NCBI GenBank assembly: GCA_033239125.1
Contig: BSWB01000003.1
Coordinates: 136,561,820-136,625,819 of the forward strand
Direction: 5' to 3'
DNA from: Fagopyrum homotropicum
Lineage: Eukaryota; Streptophyta; Magnoliopsida; Caryophyllales; Polygonaceae
Length of the DNA stretch: 64,000 nt
The first letter of the stretch is position 1, and each line of letters starts with the position of its first letter. The notes below the pieces were generated by a model that saw nothing but the letters and a program-made list of their open reading frames with translations, was not told the origin of the DNA and ran no database searches. Below are positions 21,255 through 33,109 of the stretch, piece after piece. The position numbers and the translations under genes are program-made.

Positions 21255-24200
21255 TCAAACGTGATGGGAGGTGCCCTCACCCCATACTTCACCTCCATCG
21301 TGGGGTGAAGTAAGTAAATCTATCAAACGCTCCAACAAGTGTAAGTGCTCATCGGGCAATGAATCGTCTATGGACGGGTCGTCCTTCTCACGTGAAGATG
21401 CAGGTTGCCGGCTGAGGTGATCCGCAACAGAATTCTCGGATCCCTTCTTATCGCGGATCTCTAGGTCAAACTCTTGAAGCAAGAGAATCCATCGAATAAG
21501 GCATGGCTTGGCATCTTTCTTAGCCAACAAATAACGAATGGCTGCATGGTCGGTGTAGACAATGACTTTCGCCCCTACTAAATAGGAACGAAACTTCTCG
21601 AAAGCATATACAACCGCCAATAACTCCTTCTCGGTGGTAGCGTAGTTGCGTTGTGCTACATCTAGCATCTTGCTAGCATAGTAAATGGCGGTGGTCCGTC
21701 CATCCTTCTTCTGTCCAAGCGCCGCTCCTACTGCTACATCACTAGCATCGCACATGATCTCAAAGGGCAAGGTCCAATCTGGAGGTTGGATAATAGGAGC
21801 GGAGATCAATGCTTCCTTAATCCTGTAAAAAGCATCAAGACACTCCTGCGAAAACTCAAAAACAACATCTTTATTCAAGAGGTTAGTTAGAGGTTTAGAA
21901 ATCTTAGAGAAGTCCTTGATGAATCTCCTGTAGAAACCTGCATGCCCGAGGAAACTCCTCACACCTTTAACAGAACAAGGGGGAGGGAGTTTCTCAATAG
22001 TCTCGATCTTAGCGCGATCGACCTCAATGCCTCGATTAGAAACGAGGTGTCCTAGCACAATGCCTTCATTAACCATAAAATGACACTTCTCGCAATTCAA
22101 AACAAGATTAGTGTCTTCACATCTTTTAAATACTAAAGAAAGGTTAGATAGGCAATCTTCAAAAGAGGAACCATATACAGAAAAATCATCCATAAATACC
22201 TCCATGATCTCCTCTATGTACTCGGAAAAGATAGCCATCATGCATCGCTGGAAGGTAGCGGGTGCATTGCACAATCCAAATGGCATCCTCCTATAAGCAA
22301 ATGTCCCCCATGGACAAGTGAAAGTGGTCTTCTCCTGATCATCCGGATGGATAGGAATCTGGAAGAATCCACTATAACCGTCTAAGTAGCAAAAGTGTGA
22401 ATGCTGGGCCAACTGCTCGAGCATCTGATCAATGAAGGGAAGTGGAAAATGGTCTTTCCGTGTGGCCGTGTTCAGCTTCCTATAATCGATGCAAACCCTC
22501 CAACCCGTAACGGTTCTAGTTGGGATCAACTCGTTGTTCTTATTTGTCACAACGGTCATCCCTCCTTTCTTCGGAACTACATGCACCGGGCTAACCCACT
22601 TGCTGTCCGAGATAGGATAAATGATACCTGCATCCAACAACTTAAGAATTTCCTTCTTCACAACCTCTTTCATGATCGGATTTAACCGTCTTTGAGGTTC
22701 CCGTGAAGTCTTATGATTGTCCTCCATTAGAATCCTATGCATGCAGAAAGAAGGCTTAATGCCAATAAGATCATCCGTGGTATAACCTATAACCTTTTGA
22801 TGCTTTCTCAGGACATGCATTAACTTAGACAATTCGGATTCGGAAAGGGAAGCACTAACAATAACGGGATAAGTAGAATCCGGTCCAAGAAAGACATACC
22901 TCAAGTGACTAGGAAGTTGTTTAAGCTCCACAACTGGGGGTGCTTTCTGAGGGGGATCCTTGCTTCCTCCTTCTAGTGGAATGGAATCAGAAATTGGACT
23001 TTCGGAAGTCTCAGTTGACATCATCTCGCCATCGACCTCGGTCGAGGCGCAGAGGCGTTGACCGAGATGTTCTTCAGTCGCCTCGCTCAGTCCAGGAAGT
23101 GCCTCGGTCGAGGTACTGCAACTGGAACCGAAACTGGAGATCTTTGTCTCCTGGATTAGCTTCTCAGTTTTAGCTCCTGGATCCTCTTCCAGTGCCTTTA
23201 AGCTCCGTATATCTGCATCACAAGAAGCATCTATACCTTCCTCTATTAAACTGAAGCTAATAACTCTTTCGAGTGGATCGTTAGTAAGGATAGAGCTCAC
23301 CAATTCTCTTGATTCTTCTTCATCATAGATGTTGAAGATATCGTCGCTTAGCTGCTCCCCTTTCATGGCTGCAAGTAGTGCGAACTCCACCTCATCGCCA
23401 CCAATGTTGAATTTCAACTTGGCGTTCTTGCAATCCACGTTGCAACCCGAAGTTGCTAGAAATGGCCTCCCGAGAATAATAGGAACAGGATAATCTGCGG
23501 GAATGTCAAGTACAACAAAATCTATAGGTAGATAGAAGTTACCTAACTTGACCGGAACGTCCTCCAAGATGCCCACGGGATGGGTAATGGAGTGATCCGC
23601 CATATAAAGTTGAATCTTGACCGGCTTGGGCTCTCCAAGTCCGATCTTCACACATAGCTCCAGCGGGATGATGCTCACGATGGCTCCTAGATCACAAAAG
23701 GCTTCACAAGTGACATCCCCAACTTGAATGGGAATGCAAAATGAGCCGGGATCTCTCAATTTAGGTGGCATCTTCTCCTTCATGATTTGTATGAGCTCCG
23801 AGGATTTAGATGTCATCCTAACTTCACCAAAGTCTTCCAGCTTCCTTTTCCTTGATAGGATCTCCTTCAAGAACTTTCCATAGGCGGGCATTCCTAAAAT
23901 GGCATCAAGGAAAGGAATATTAATATGCAGCTTATTCATCAAGTCAAGGAACTTACCAAAGTGCTTGTCTAGATGTGCTCTGGCCCTTGACTAGGGGAAT
24001 GGAAGTGGTGGTTTGTATGCAGGAGGTGGAACATAAATTTCAGTTTTCCCCTCCGCTTTTTGTGGCTCCACATCGGTTGGTATCTCAGCCGAAGTGTTCT
24101 TCGACTGCACCTGGACCGAGGTGGTCTTCGTCGGTACTGGCACCGACCGAGGCACTGGATCTGCAGTTTTCAGTCCACTCCTCGTAGTTATGGCCATGAT

Positions 24201-25784
24201 CTGGCCTTTAGAGTTGCTTTCCGTCCTTGCTAGAAGCTTCCCTGGATCTCTTGGCGCTTCATTCGCCCTACTTGCAAGTTGTTGTTCAAAGGCTTTTTGG
24301 GCCTTCGAAAATGAAGTCATAGAAGTCTCCATAGCGTTGAGATTGATCAAGATAGCCTCCAGAACTGCGTCTTTCTTTTCTGGTTGAGACGAACTTGATC
24401 CTTGCCCCTGGCTTTTTAATGGAGTAGAAGAAGAAGAATGAGGGGAAGAGAAGAAAGGGTTAGAGGAATCGTTAGAGTTGGAGTTTGAATGATTGTTACC
24501 AGAATTTTGGTTGTTCGCCCTCCAGTTGTTGCTATTGGATCCTCTATTGTTGTTGTTGTAATTGTTGTTCCGGGAACCGTTGTTGTTGTTACGGTATCCG
24601 TTGTTGTTGTTCCTTTGCCCTTGCTCTTCCTTCTTGGTTTGTGCAACCAAGAGTTCCTTTAATTGCTTTATGTCATTCTTCAAAGACGTGAGTTGATTGT
24701 TGTTGGGCTGAGTTTCTTGGAAATTAACTCTTTTAACTCCACCTCCAGCTCCTTGGTGGGTGTACTTCTACATATGCAAGGCTTGCTTCTCGATGAAGTC
24801 CCAAGCCTCGTCAATCGCCATGTCCATGAAGGTACCGGCGGAGAGTAGTTGGAGATTGAACTGGGTGCTTCCGTCCAGTCCTTTGAAGTATATCTCCAAT
24901 AACTCTAACTTTGGAATCCCATGATGTGGGCAATCCAAAAGAATGTCCTTGAACCGCTCCCATGACTTGGACAAGCTCTCCTTGTCCTTCATAATGAAAG
25001 CGTTGATCTTTCCTCTCATTTCAGCTGTCTTTGAGGGGGTAAAGAATTTGGTCAAGAACTCCGTAGACATTTCCTCCCATGTGCTAATTTTTCCTGGAGG
25101 AAGAGATTGATACCAAGTAAGAGCTCTATCTTTTAAAGAAAAGTAAAAAGGTCTTAGCTTGTAGTTGTTGTTTTCAATCCTCGGAGGTCTCAAGGTCTCC
25201 ATCAAGATCTCATAGTTTTGAAGATGTTGATGTGGTGATTCCTTCTCTAGCCCTCCGAACTAGCATTGGCGAATCATGGATAGAACTTGCGGTCGAAGTT
25301 CATAGTCATGGTCCGCTGGATCTCCTAGGTTAACTCCTAGACGCCTTAGTTGTTGATTAGGGTCCATCCTTTGACCTAATGTTTGTGGGATTCCTGCAAG
25401 AAGAACGTTTCGGACTGGCATCCGAGGTGGGAGTATCTCGGCCGGGGCGTCAGGTACTGGAACCTGCCTCGGTCGAGGGTAAGCAACTGGATCCTGCATC
25501 GGTCGAGGATCTGGGACTAGATCTTCCCTCGGTCGAAGTAGAATCTGGTCTCGTATGACCGCCATTTCTGCTTCTATTGCTTCAGTCTTTGTGCGAGTTT
25601 CTTCCTTCTCTTGCCTTAGTTCTTCCCTGCTGAGGCGTAGCAGCTCTAGCGCCTCTTTCAACTCGGCCTCAAGATCGCGGTTGTCTTGTTGGGCCATCTT
25701 CGCTTCTCTTAAGCGTCGCTTGTATGTCTTTTCTGGTTCGGGATCGTAAGGAACGATTTCCTTCCCAGTGCGGGTTCTTCGCAT
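21255..25784 (-). pseudogene. gag-protease-RT-RNase H polyprotein of A2, integrase deleted
   Basis: One frame of 1,510 codons from the ATG at 25784 (MRRTRTGKEIV), broken only by TAG at 25260-25262, 24768-24770 and 23991-23993. Gag: coiled-coil-like N-terminal part (QDNRDLEAELKEALELLR), a gag core (SLKDRALTWYQSLPPGK, DCPHHGIPKLELLEIYFKG) and an Asn/Arg/Gly/Ser-rich tail with no CCHC knuckle. Protease: CDLGAIVSIIP, where related copies have DLGASVS. RT: FMDDFSVYG at about 22188-22199. RNase H: MCDASDVAVGAALG, TEKELLAVVYAFEKF, YTDHAAIRYL. The linker SVADHLSRQ runs to LPDEHLHLLE, then joins a C-terminal EVWGEG block, so about 1.2 kb of integrase is missing relative to element C. By comparison with A1 and B, two of the stops replace CAG and one replaces GAG. 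Confidence 0.92.
23030..23115. repeat. CCTCGG-type motif cluster in the A2 protease-RT linker
   Basis: GACCTCGGTCGAGG, GACCGAGATG, GCCTCGCTCAG and GCCTCGGTCGAGG within 85 coding bases. Neighbouring protein-conserved stretches lack the motif. Confidence 0.7.
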
Positions 25785-25886
25785 ATACCTAAGAAAGAAC
25801 CTGCAAACGTCACTCAAGTAGAGTGGTCAGTAGACACGGGGGAAAGTGCCCCAAGAGCAAACCGTACCGGTTCGGTCTAGACCAAG

Positions 25887-25904
25887 TCCCCGGCAACGGC
25901 GCCA
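25887..25904 (-). other. primer binding site, tRNA-Asp (perfect)
   Basis: Plus-strand TCCCCGGCAACGGCGCCA equals the 3' end of plant tRNA-Asp including CCA. It lies six bases from the LTR end. Confidence 0.92.
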
Positions 25905-25910
25905 AAAACT

Positions 25911-27677
25911 TGTTCGCTCCAAACGGTGTGTGCAAGCTTTAAATTTATAACCCTAGACGTAAGCTTAAAACAAGGATGCGAACCCGCAGTGTACGGGTCA
26001 ATCGTAGTAAAAGCAAGGAATTCCAGGGGTCAATCACAGGGACTTAGTGAAACAAAGTCCAGTTACGGTATGCTTTTGTAAATACTAACCACAAAGGCAA
26101 TTAACACAATCAAAGATGAATAAGAAGTCAATAAAGCAAACATGCAATTCTAGGGATTAAAGCGTCTAGTTGTGGTTCCAACTCAAGATCTAAAGATAAG
26201 CGGACAAAGTTGAGGTTTTTGCATGGGGAAGGTGTTACTAAAGTGGAATAGATTACCGGGTAAGTCTCACTACTCACTAATCCTAAACCGTAACTCCTAT
26301 TACCGGGTAAGTCTCAAGGAATCAAGATAAAGAGCTATATCCTCAAACTAACACACCATCTAAGGGAATAGAATCAACCTTTACCGGGTAAGTCTCAGGC
26401 TAACTCACAAAGATGGGATGAAAGCACACTCAAACCCTAATAAAGGATAAACCTTTATTACCTACACTTATGATCTTAGGTACACAAACTAAGGAATTAC
26501 CGGGTAAGTCTCATCCTAAGCTTGCATTGAACCAAGAAAGGTGTAATAAGAATAGGATTTGGCAAACTCTAACACTTAACTCTCAGTTTCGGATCAGATA
26601 AGTCACCTCGGTCAGCCAAATTCCACCCCGGCCGAGATGTTCATCGACTGAGCGAGATGCTTGGGGTTAAGGTTAAAGACTCGAACTTTCAGGATCCTAC
26701 TGGAATCTAAGATTATTCTATCATTGTTTTCCCCACAACCTTCAGCCAATCACCCTAGAATCACACAAGGAAATTAGCCACTCATCTTCATGAAAGTATT
26801 GATCAAATATATGGGAAGAAGGTGAATATTTGAACAAGAAGAATTTAATGAAAAGACTTCAATAACTGAATCAAATATCACAACAAAGCGTTCCTTGGAT
26901 ATAAATCCAACAAGCAAGACAACAAGGAAGAGAATCTAAGGTAATCTTACAGGAAAACCTTCCAAAAGCTATAAAAGCTACAATCTTCAATCTTCCTTCA
27001 ACCTTCAAAAAGGTTCTTCAAATCTCCCAACTGGAGTATGGCTGCTGCGTGATTCCCAACTGAATGCGGATTTTTCGGTGTAAGCGGGATGTTGGATTTG
27101 TGGAAATCCAACCCTTTTTATAGGAAAATAACCCTCCAAAGATAAGATATCTTAGAAGAGATCTTTGCCCATAAATATAGGTAAAATATATGATCTAGCA
27201 TATCTTCTTCCTTCCAGGAGCCAAGCCCAAAAATATAAGATCACTTTCCAAATATAAAAGATCTCAGCCAAGAATAAAATATTCTTGCCGCGTCCTAGGT
27301 ATTCGCCTCGGTCGAGTCGGCTTCTCTGGATCACCTCGGTCGAGGTAAATCTGTGGTCAACCGAGGTGAGTCACAACTGAATGTGAAATCTCTCAAATCT
27401 GGTCCAAAGTGAGTCCTAAATCCATAGTTATGCTTCCTGGATGGTTCCTTATGTTCCTCAATGTAGCTCCAATGACTTCATAGCTCCTTTTGCTCTTTTT
27501 TTTATGCAAAACGTGCCATTTTACCTACGATTACAACAAAACTAGGTGTAGACCTCGATTCCCGCAAAGGTAGATGAAATGGTAATATAATCACATAATA
27601 TACATACAAACATGTAGATTATGAAAGATAAAACGTCCAAACAAACCCCAAAATATAGACTATAATTCATGCTATCA
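25911..27677 (-). repeat. 5' LTR of element A2
   Basis: Near-identical to 15825-17590, with the same TG...CA ends, fourfold module, motif clusters (about 26600-26660 and 27300-27370) and TATA box (27115-27122). Confidence 0.95.
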
Positions 27678-27682
27678 AATCA

Positions 27683-28416
27683 CAACCACGATCAACCTCT
27701 AATCCTGAGAGGGGCACTGCCTAATAACAAGACATAGAGATCTATCAATCTCCTATCAATCAAAGGGGTCACACCTAGACTCAAGGGATCCATAGGATCA
27801 TCCTCAACCTAAGCCTCACAACCTACTAATCCTCAAAATCCATATAAGGCATACATGATCATAACATTATCACACACTCTCATCTACACCTAGCATGATA
27901 CTACACACTCACACTAGGAAAGGAAGAGGCAATGCCATCCAGAGACAAGCCTAGAAGCAAGACACACCTGCAAAACCAAGAGCAAATCCAATCTGGTGCA
28001 GGTGGCCGCAGGGGGCGGCTGAAAGGTGGCCGCAGGGGGCGGCTGATAGGTGGCGCAGGGGCGGCTCACACACCAGACGCAGGTGCGGCTCAAGGCAGGC
28101 GCAAGGGCGGCTGACTGTGCAGAAGGTTGGCCTCGACTCCTCTTCCATCCTTTTCACGATCTCTTCACTTTTTCACCACACAGCAAGCAACCACATACAT
28201 ACACACACGTATATACATCAAATGAAGCATGTAAAGGCTGCCACAAGATTAAACTTGTGGAACCTAAGCTAGAAGAGAGGAAAATAAGAAAGAATGAAAG
28301 AAAAGAAAGAAGGAAGAGAGGAAGAGCTCACCAAGTTGTAACCTAATCAAGGGAAGAGCCACACCACAACCTCAAAGCTGGCTCAACAAAGGCACAACAT
28401 CATCAACTATCATCAT
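27683..28416 (-). repeat. chromovirus LTR remnant, middle part, with GC motif cluster
   Basis: Continues 15824 after the A2 insertion. At 27990-28110 it has five to six GCAGGGGCGGCT/GCAGGTGCGGCT-like words, the motif of the chromovirus LTR (42925-43030). No gene is credible here. It ends at the solo LTR insertion. Confidence 0.5.
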
Positions 28417-31203
28417 TGTAACACCCCGGATTCTCAGAACCCGGGATATTACTGGTTAGGACCTCACAATGGGTCCCGACCTTAGTTTGACAACAATATT
28501 ACTAGGATCTTGCAACAATACACAAATAAGAAAAACCGAAATTCATAAAATGTATTTGTAAAAGGATGAATGCAACAAAGTCTAACAACCTATCGTACTT
28601 AAACAACGGAAAAGACTAATTGTCTTAACAAAAGGGAAAGACAACAAAACAACAACTCAAACCCCCACTCTAAAGAGTACGGAGACCCGGTTGATCACTA
28701 CCTCCGGATCACTCAGTTGTTGTTCTAACCTGCGGTAAATCTAAAAATACAACAAAACAACCATTAGCTAGTTATCTAAACATTAGGAGAATAATAACAG
28801 CACACACACACATAAAATAAAAAAACACTCATCATGCTTTCAAACAATCCATTTATTATCTTCATTTAAGTCATTTACTCTAATGATACTTATTTTGTGA
28901 CACGAGGGATTCCCAAACCTCGCCTCCGCCCCCGTGTACCCATCAGGAGTGGATCCGATGCATCTCACTGTGTACCTGTATGGTCTGGGTATAGAGAACC
29001 TCCCAGTCTCCAGGCAGAGCTAGGCAACGATGTCACGGCCCGTTATACATACACTTGGGCCTTAACTCATAATAACCACGGTCGTCCTAACAAGTTGTTA
29101 TTTTTATAATAACACACATTGCACACACACAACCATTATCACCCAACTAATATCCAAAAACCGGCTAAGTAAGTCGTAAGGACTTACTTGAATCAAATCA
29201 CAACTCTCAATTTCTCACTCGGTCCGCAACCGTAGAAACACCAACGCCTGTCACACAAGGCACGAGGATCAATAATGTATCCCACTTTCTTAGAAGTCTC
29301 CAACTTCTAAGATATATAATCGATCGCAAAGAAATTACCAAAATACCCTTATGCGGGTAAATGACCATTTTACCCCTGGTCCCGAAACTCTACAACATTC
29401 TATAACAAGGTTCCAAACTATTATTTGGAATTCAAAACCACACTCAAACTCTCAAGGGGAGTTTGCTAAAGACTTAGAATAGTTAACTACATTCTTGACT
29501 TTCATAAAAAGTCGCTAAGGTCCAACTTTGGTTCAAGATATGAGAACCGAATAAAAATATAAAAATTCCGAATAAAATATCTAGGTCTTCTACACGATGC
29601 ACTCAGCTCATAGAAGCAAGAAAATCTTAAAAATACCCAACAACCACTTCTACACAATTCTCCAAAGTCGGATACAAAATCCAGGAATTCTATACTTAGC
29701 CAAATTTTGAGTTATTACACAACATGCACAAACAGTCGACTTTGAGCTCCTATAGATCTAGATCCGACCGTTGGATCGGTCTACCCTTCTGATACATCAC
29801 CGTATACATATCCATCTGCATCATATTAAAAATTGAACGGTAGATGATAACTCTAAGATACCGAAACCTAAGCTCCAAGGTGGCTACATAACACAGTTTC
29901 AGGAATAAAAGAAACTAAGTTTTGCAAGAGGTGTAGGGTTCGAATCTTACCAGCCTACAGTGGAATATCTCATTTTTGTGCCCCAAGTCCGTGGTCCGAA
30001 TCCTGTGGGAGACATGGACAGATTAACGCTCTTCAATTCTTGTGTACATGGTTCTAGACAACACTGCAGAAGGCTTACCCCTCCCTTCCGGATCCAAGCT
30101 CGACCAAGCATGTCATGGTGATGGTTAGAGTGGTGTGCGAGTTTGTGTTTGCACTCGACAGATGGTGTCCCTGCTGTGGCACACAAGGAAACAATGTGTA
30201 GGTTGAAGGTGAGGATCGAGTATGGGGTAGCAAGGGAGTCACATAAGGGAACTTACTCGATCTGTTGTTCTGTCTAGGGAAGCTCCTCTACTGCTGCACA
30301 TCGATTCGCTCGGATCCAGGCTGGAGAAGAGATGAGGGAAGGAGGACGAGAGGTGGCCTTGGGTGTAGACGGCGGTTCCTGCCATCAGTTACCAGCGAAG
30401 GGAGTGGGGAGCGAAGCTGTGACTTCCCGGCTCCAACTGCTAGCGTGCAGGGAGGAGAGATAGCCCCGCTACCCTGATGCGGTGAGTTCCGGGCTCCAAC
30501 TGCTAGCGTACAGGGACGTGTTTGATGCGGCATGACAGAATCACAAGAGGTCAGTTGAGGGTCGAAGGTTAGGTTGCGTGAGAGGGAGGAGGTGAGTGAA
30601 TGTAGACGTGAGGAGGGGAGAGGTGTTACGAGAGTAGCCAGAAAGGAGGCGACATTCCTGGAGTGAACCTGAACAGGTGGAAGCGAGGTTGGAAAGGAAA
30701 GAATCATAGAGGCGTGATATCCTGCGTGATCTCGGGATCGTTACAAGCTGAAGGGAAATTCGTAACTGTTGCTCCCTGGTTGCGCTGCTCCTCTTGCTGG
30801 GCTCTAGGGCAAACGGTGTAGAGGTGAGTCACATACAAAGCGGCCCAACTTAAGAGAGGCAAGGCTGGATAACTTGGGCTGAGGTAAGGGCTGATTGGGC
30901 CGGCTGAGGTAAGGCCGAATGGGCCAGCTGATTAACTAAAATGGCCTAATTATTTGGCCTACTCCCCAATAAGAAAAGGGGATGGCTGACTGTATACTCG
31001 TTATTGCCCGGAACCGTTAAAAGTACGGAATTATGTACGGACTTATTTACGGAATTATTTAAGTTATCATTTTATGTGAATCAAGGTCACATAAAATGAT
31101 AGAATTTAATATCGTTTTCTTTTATTTAAAAGAATTAAGGTTGGTCGATCGGAATCCGGTTTGATCCAGTATTAAACGGAGTTTAAAATTTTCAGTTATT
31201 ACA
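28417..31203 (-). mobile_element. chromovirus-type solo LTR, 2.8 kb, TSD ATCAT
   Basis: On the plus strand it runs from TGTAACACCCCGGATT to TCAGTTATTACA and is flanked by ATCAT at 28412-28416 and 31204-31208. The minus-strand end GGGGTGTTACA matches the end of the chromovirus LTR at 62733. An internal block (about 28900-29040) matches the reverse complement of the chromovirus LTR near 43620-43740. No gag-pol is present, so it is a solo LTR from unequal recombination. Short open frames inside it have no family signature. Confidence 0.88.
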
Positions 31204-31208
31204 ATCAT

Positions 31209-31700
31209 CACAAGCAAAGCCACACAAAAGCTCTCACAAACTCAACAAAGATCAAAGAAGAACAAGATGGAGATCCAAGGAAGGAAGGAGAAGAAGATGA
31301 ACGTGAGGGAGAAGATGGAGCTGTGAATGGGATGAAACCCTCATCAGAAGGTGAAGAGGAAGCTTATAAAGGAAGGAAAAGGGTAAAGCATGGGTCAAGA
31401 GTCAACAAAGACGGTTGCAGCATATCCTAAACTGCAGGGGCGGCTCTGGGAGGCGCAGGTGCGGCCCAAACAAACCGTAGGGGTGGCCTCTAGCTCACGC
31501 AGGGGCGGATCAAGCACAATTTGTGCTCTCAACACTCACTCTCAGCTCAAGGAGGCGCAGGTGCGGCCCAGACAAACCGCAGGGGCAGACTTACCTCAAC
31601 CTCTTACAATCACAATGGTGAGTTATTTCTAGGGTTTGTTCAGCCTTTCACCAAACGCCTATTTCCATTTGATTAAGTGGGCCTAAAGGCCCAAGTGACA
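31209..31700 (-). repeat. chromovirus LTR remnant, right part, with GC motif cluster
   Basis: Continues 28416 after the solo LTR. GCAGGGGCGGCT/GCAGGTGCGGCC-like words occur at about 31430-31600. ACTTACCTCAACCTC near 31590 repeats the sequence at 15801-15815. The outer boundary was not found. Confidence 0.4.
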
Positions 31701-31779
31701 ATCACCTTGTACCATGCTCATGTTAAATTGGTTTTAAATATATATGTATATGGCCATCTAAGTTTCACGATCTTGAACT

Positions 31780-32230
31780 ACCAACATCAATCTCGCTACC
31801 TAATGGCTCCGTTCTCGGTCTAGCGGCACCAAAAGCACCCAACAATGAAAAAAACAAATATGAAAAATAATTTCGAATTAGTTATGGCTCAAACCTCGAT
31901 CATGCTCTACTCGTTTAAAAACAAAATCGAACAAAACTAGAATAATCAAAGCAAAAGCACTCAATTTTTTGTTTTTAAAATTTTAAATTGTTCTACTTTA
32001 TTTAGTAATCTCGACATAATGGAACCAAGCTCGTGGCCTAACGGCACCGATATAGGTCTAACAACACCATAAACACCAAATATGAAAAGCAAAAAATAAA
32101 ATCAACTTTCGAGTGAGTAAAGGCTCAAATCTTTATTGTTCAAGGAAATAAATATTTCAAAAACAAAATCGAACAAAATCTAAACAATCAAAAATCATAA
32201 CAAAAGCTCTCTTTTGTCTTTAACCAATTA
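31780..32230. repeat. degenerate tandem repeat, about 240-bp unit
   Basis: Two diverged copies (about 31800-31960 and 32040-32210) share AACAAATATGAAAA-like, GGCTCAAACCT and AAACAAAATCGAACAAAA words in the same order. Origin unknown; no gene seen. Confidence 0.45.
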
Positions 32231-32335
32231 ATAAATCAACCTGCGAACAAGTTTCTCCCTACAAATCATTATTCTTTTAATCATCAAGTTTTACAGTTTT
32301 TATACACCATGATACCCGTGTTCTGCAGTTTCATC

Positions 32336-32728
32336 TTCTAAGGTTTAATGCGGTCTTTTGATGGTGGCTTCGAGTGTTTGTCGAGAAGGGGGCATGGATT
32401 TGTGATCGACTCCTGATGACTCTGTTGCAGACTTGCAGTCCAAATCTGAGGTGTCCACAATTGTTCCCTAGACTTCCTATTTGTGTACTTCCTTCGAAGA
32501 TGAACATGTGTGCTCGTTGTCTCCTGTTGGTTGGATGAACCTACTTTCCTCTTGAAGACTTTTTTGCTTTCGGGTTTTTTTGATATATTTTTGTATATTT
32601 CTTTTCTCGTTTGTTTGTTCCCTTCATGACGGTTAGTCCATCTGCCGATCTTTTTTAGTCTTTTGACCCATTAGACGACGCGCCGTCTAATGATTTGAAC
32701 CGTTTTCCATTATCAAAAAAAATGTGTT
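32336..32728 (+). mobile_element. possible 3' tail of a LINE-type retrotransposon
   Basis: A T-rich untranslated-type stretch ends in TTTTCCATTATCAAAAAAAA, which resembles plant LINE 3' ends with a short poly(A). No reverse transcriptase is present and no target duplication was identified, so this is weak. Confidence 0.3.
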
Positions 32729-32939
32729 GTCTCAGTGATTGCTTCAAATTTTGAAATTAATATTTTATTGTCAATATTTTTAGGTTTTAACCAAAATACA
32801 AATCACAGCCGGTAGTGGGACTATGTATACGAGTCTACAATTCATTAAAAATATCAACTGAAGGTGATAATTCATATGCATACAACCCGTGTGCGTATTA
32901 TATTAACAATTGTATACAAACTAGTTAACGATTTCCTGT

Positions 32940-33003
32940 TATGTAATCTCTCCCAATTTAACCTACAACGACAATTCACGATGCGCGGGCGCATTCCACC
33001 TAG
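32940..33003 (+). mobile_element. Helitron-like 3' terminus
   Basis: ATGCGCGGGCGCAT (32981-32994) forms a perfect 6-bp hairpin stem with a GG loop. Five bases later comes CTAG (33000-33003) followed by T. A short GC-rich hairpin before CTRR and a following T is the Helitron 3' signature. The 5' TC end was not located. Confidence 0.6.
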
Positions 33004-33109
33004 TCACCAAATAAAGTGTAGAAGGAAATTTTGAATAGATGGTATACACGTTTTAACTCAAATAGCAACAACTATGATTAAAAAAAACAAAAAGTGGGTC
33101 ACATTGTTG

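Larger units (their letters stand above)
15825..27677 (-). mobile_element. Athila-like Ty3/gypsy element A2, integrase-less, with both LTRs and TSD
   Basis: 11.85 kb on the minus strand: 5' LTR 25911-27677, tRNA-Asp primer site, gag-protease-RT-RNase H (25784-21255), spacer with an internal TATA box, ORF1 (20440-19049), noncoding region, polypurine tract, 3' LTR 15825-17590. The 5-bp duplication AATCA flanks it. The two LTRs differ at roughly 20-25 positions by eye in about 1766 bases, so insertion was fairly recent. Integrase is missing by a clean internal deletion, and gag-pol has three in-frame TAG codons, so the copy is non-autonomous. CCTCGG-type motif clusters occur at about eleven places across it. 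Confidence 0.95.

Noticed and set aside
21255..25784. Programmed stop readthrough in A2 gag-pol
   Set aside because: The three TAG sites are sense codons in A1 or B, so they look like mutations.
25887..25904. tRNA-Asp sequence as a tRNA gene
   Set aside because: Only the 3' 18 bases are present, six bases from an LTR end, as expected of a primer binding site. The same holds at 4095 and 60664.
28897..30707. Several open frames inside the 28417-31203 insertion
   Set aside because: They lie within a solo LTR, share no domain with known proteins, and have frames on both strands.
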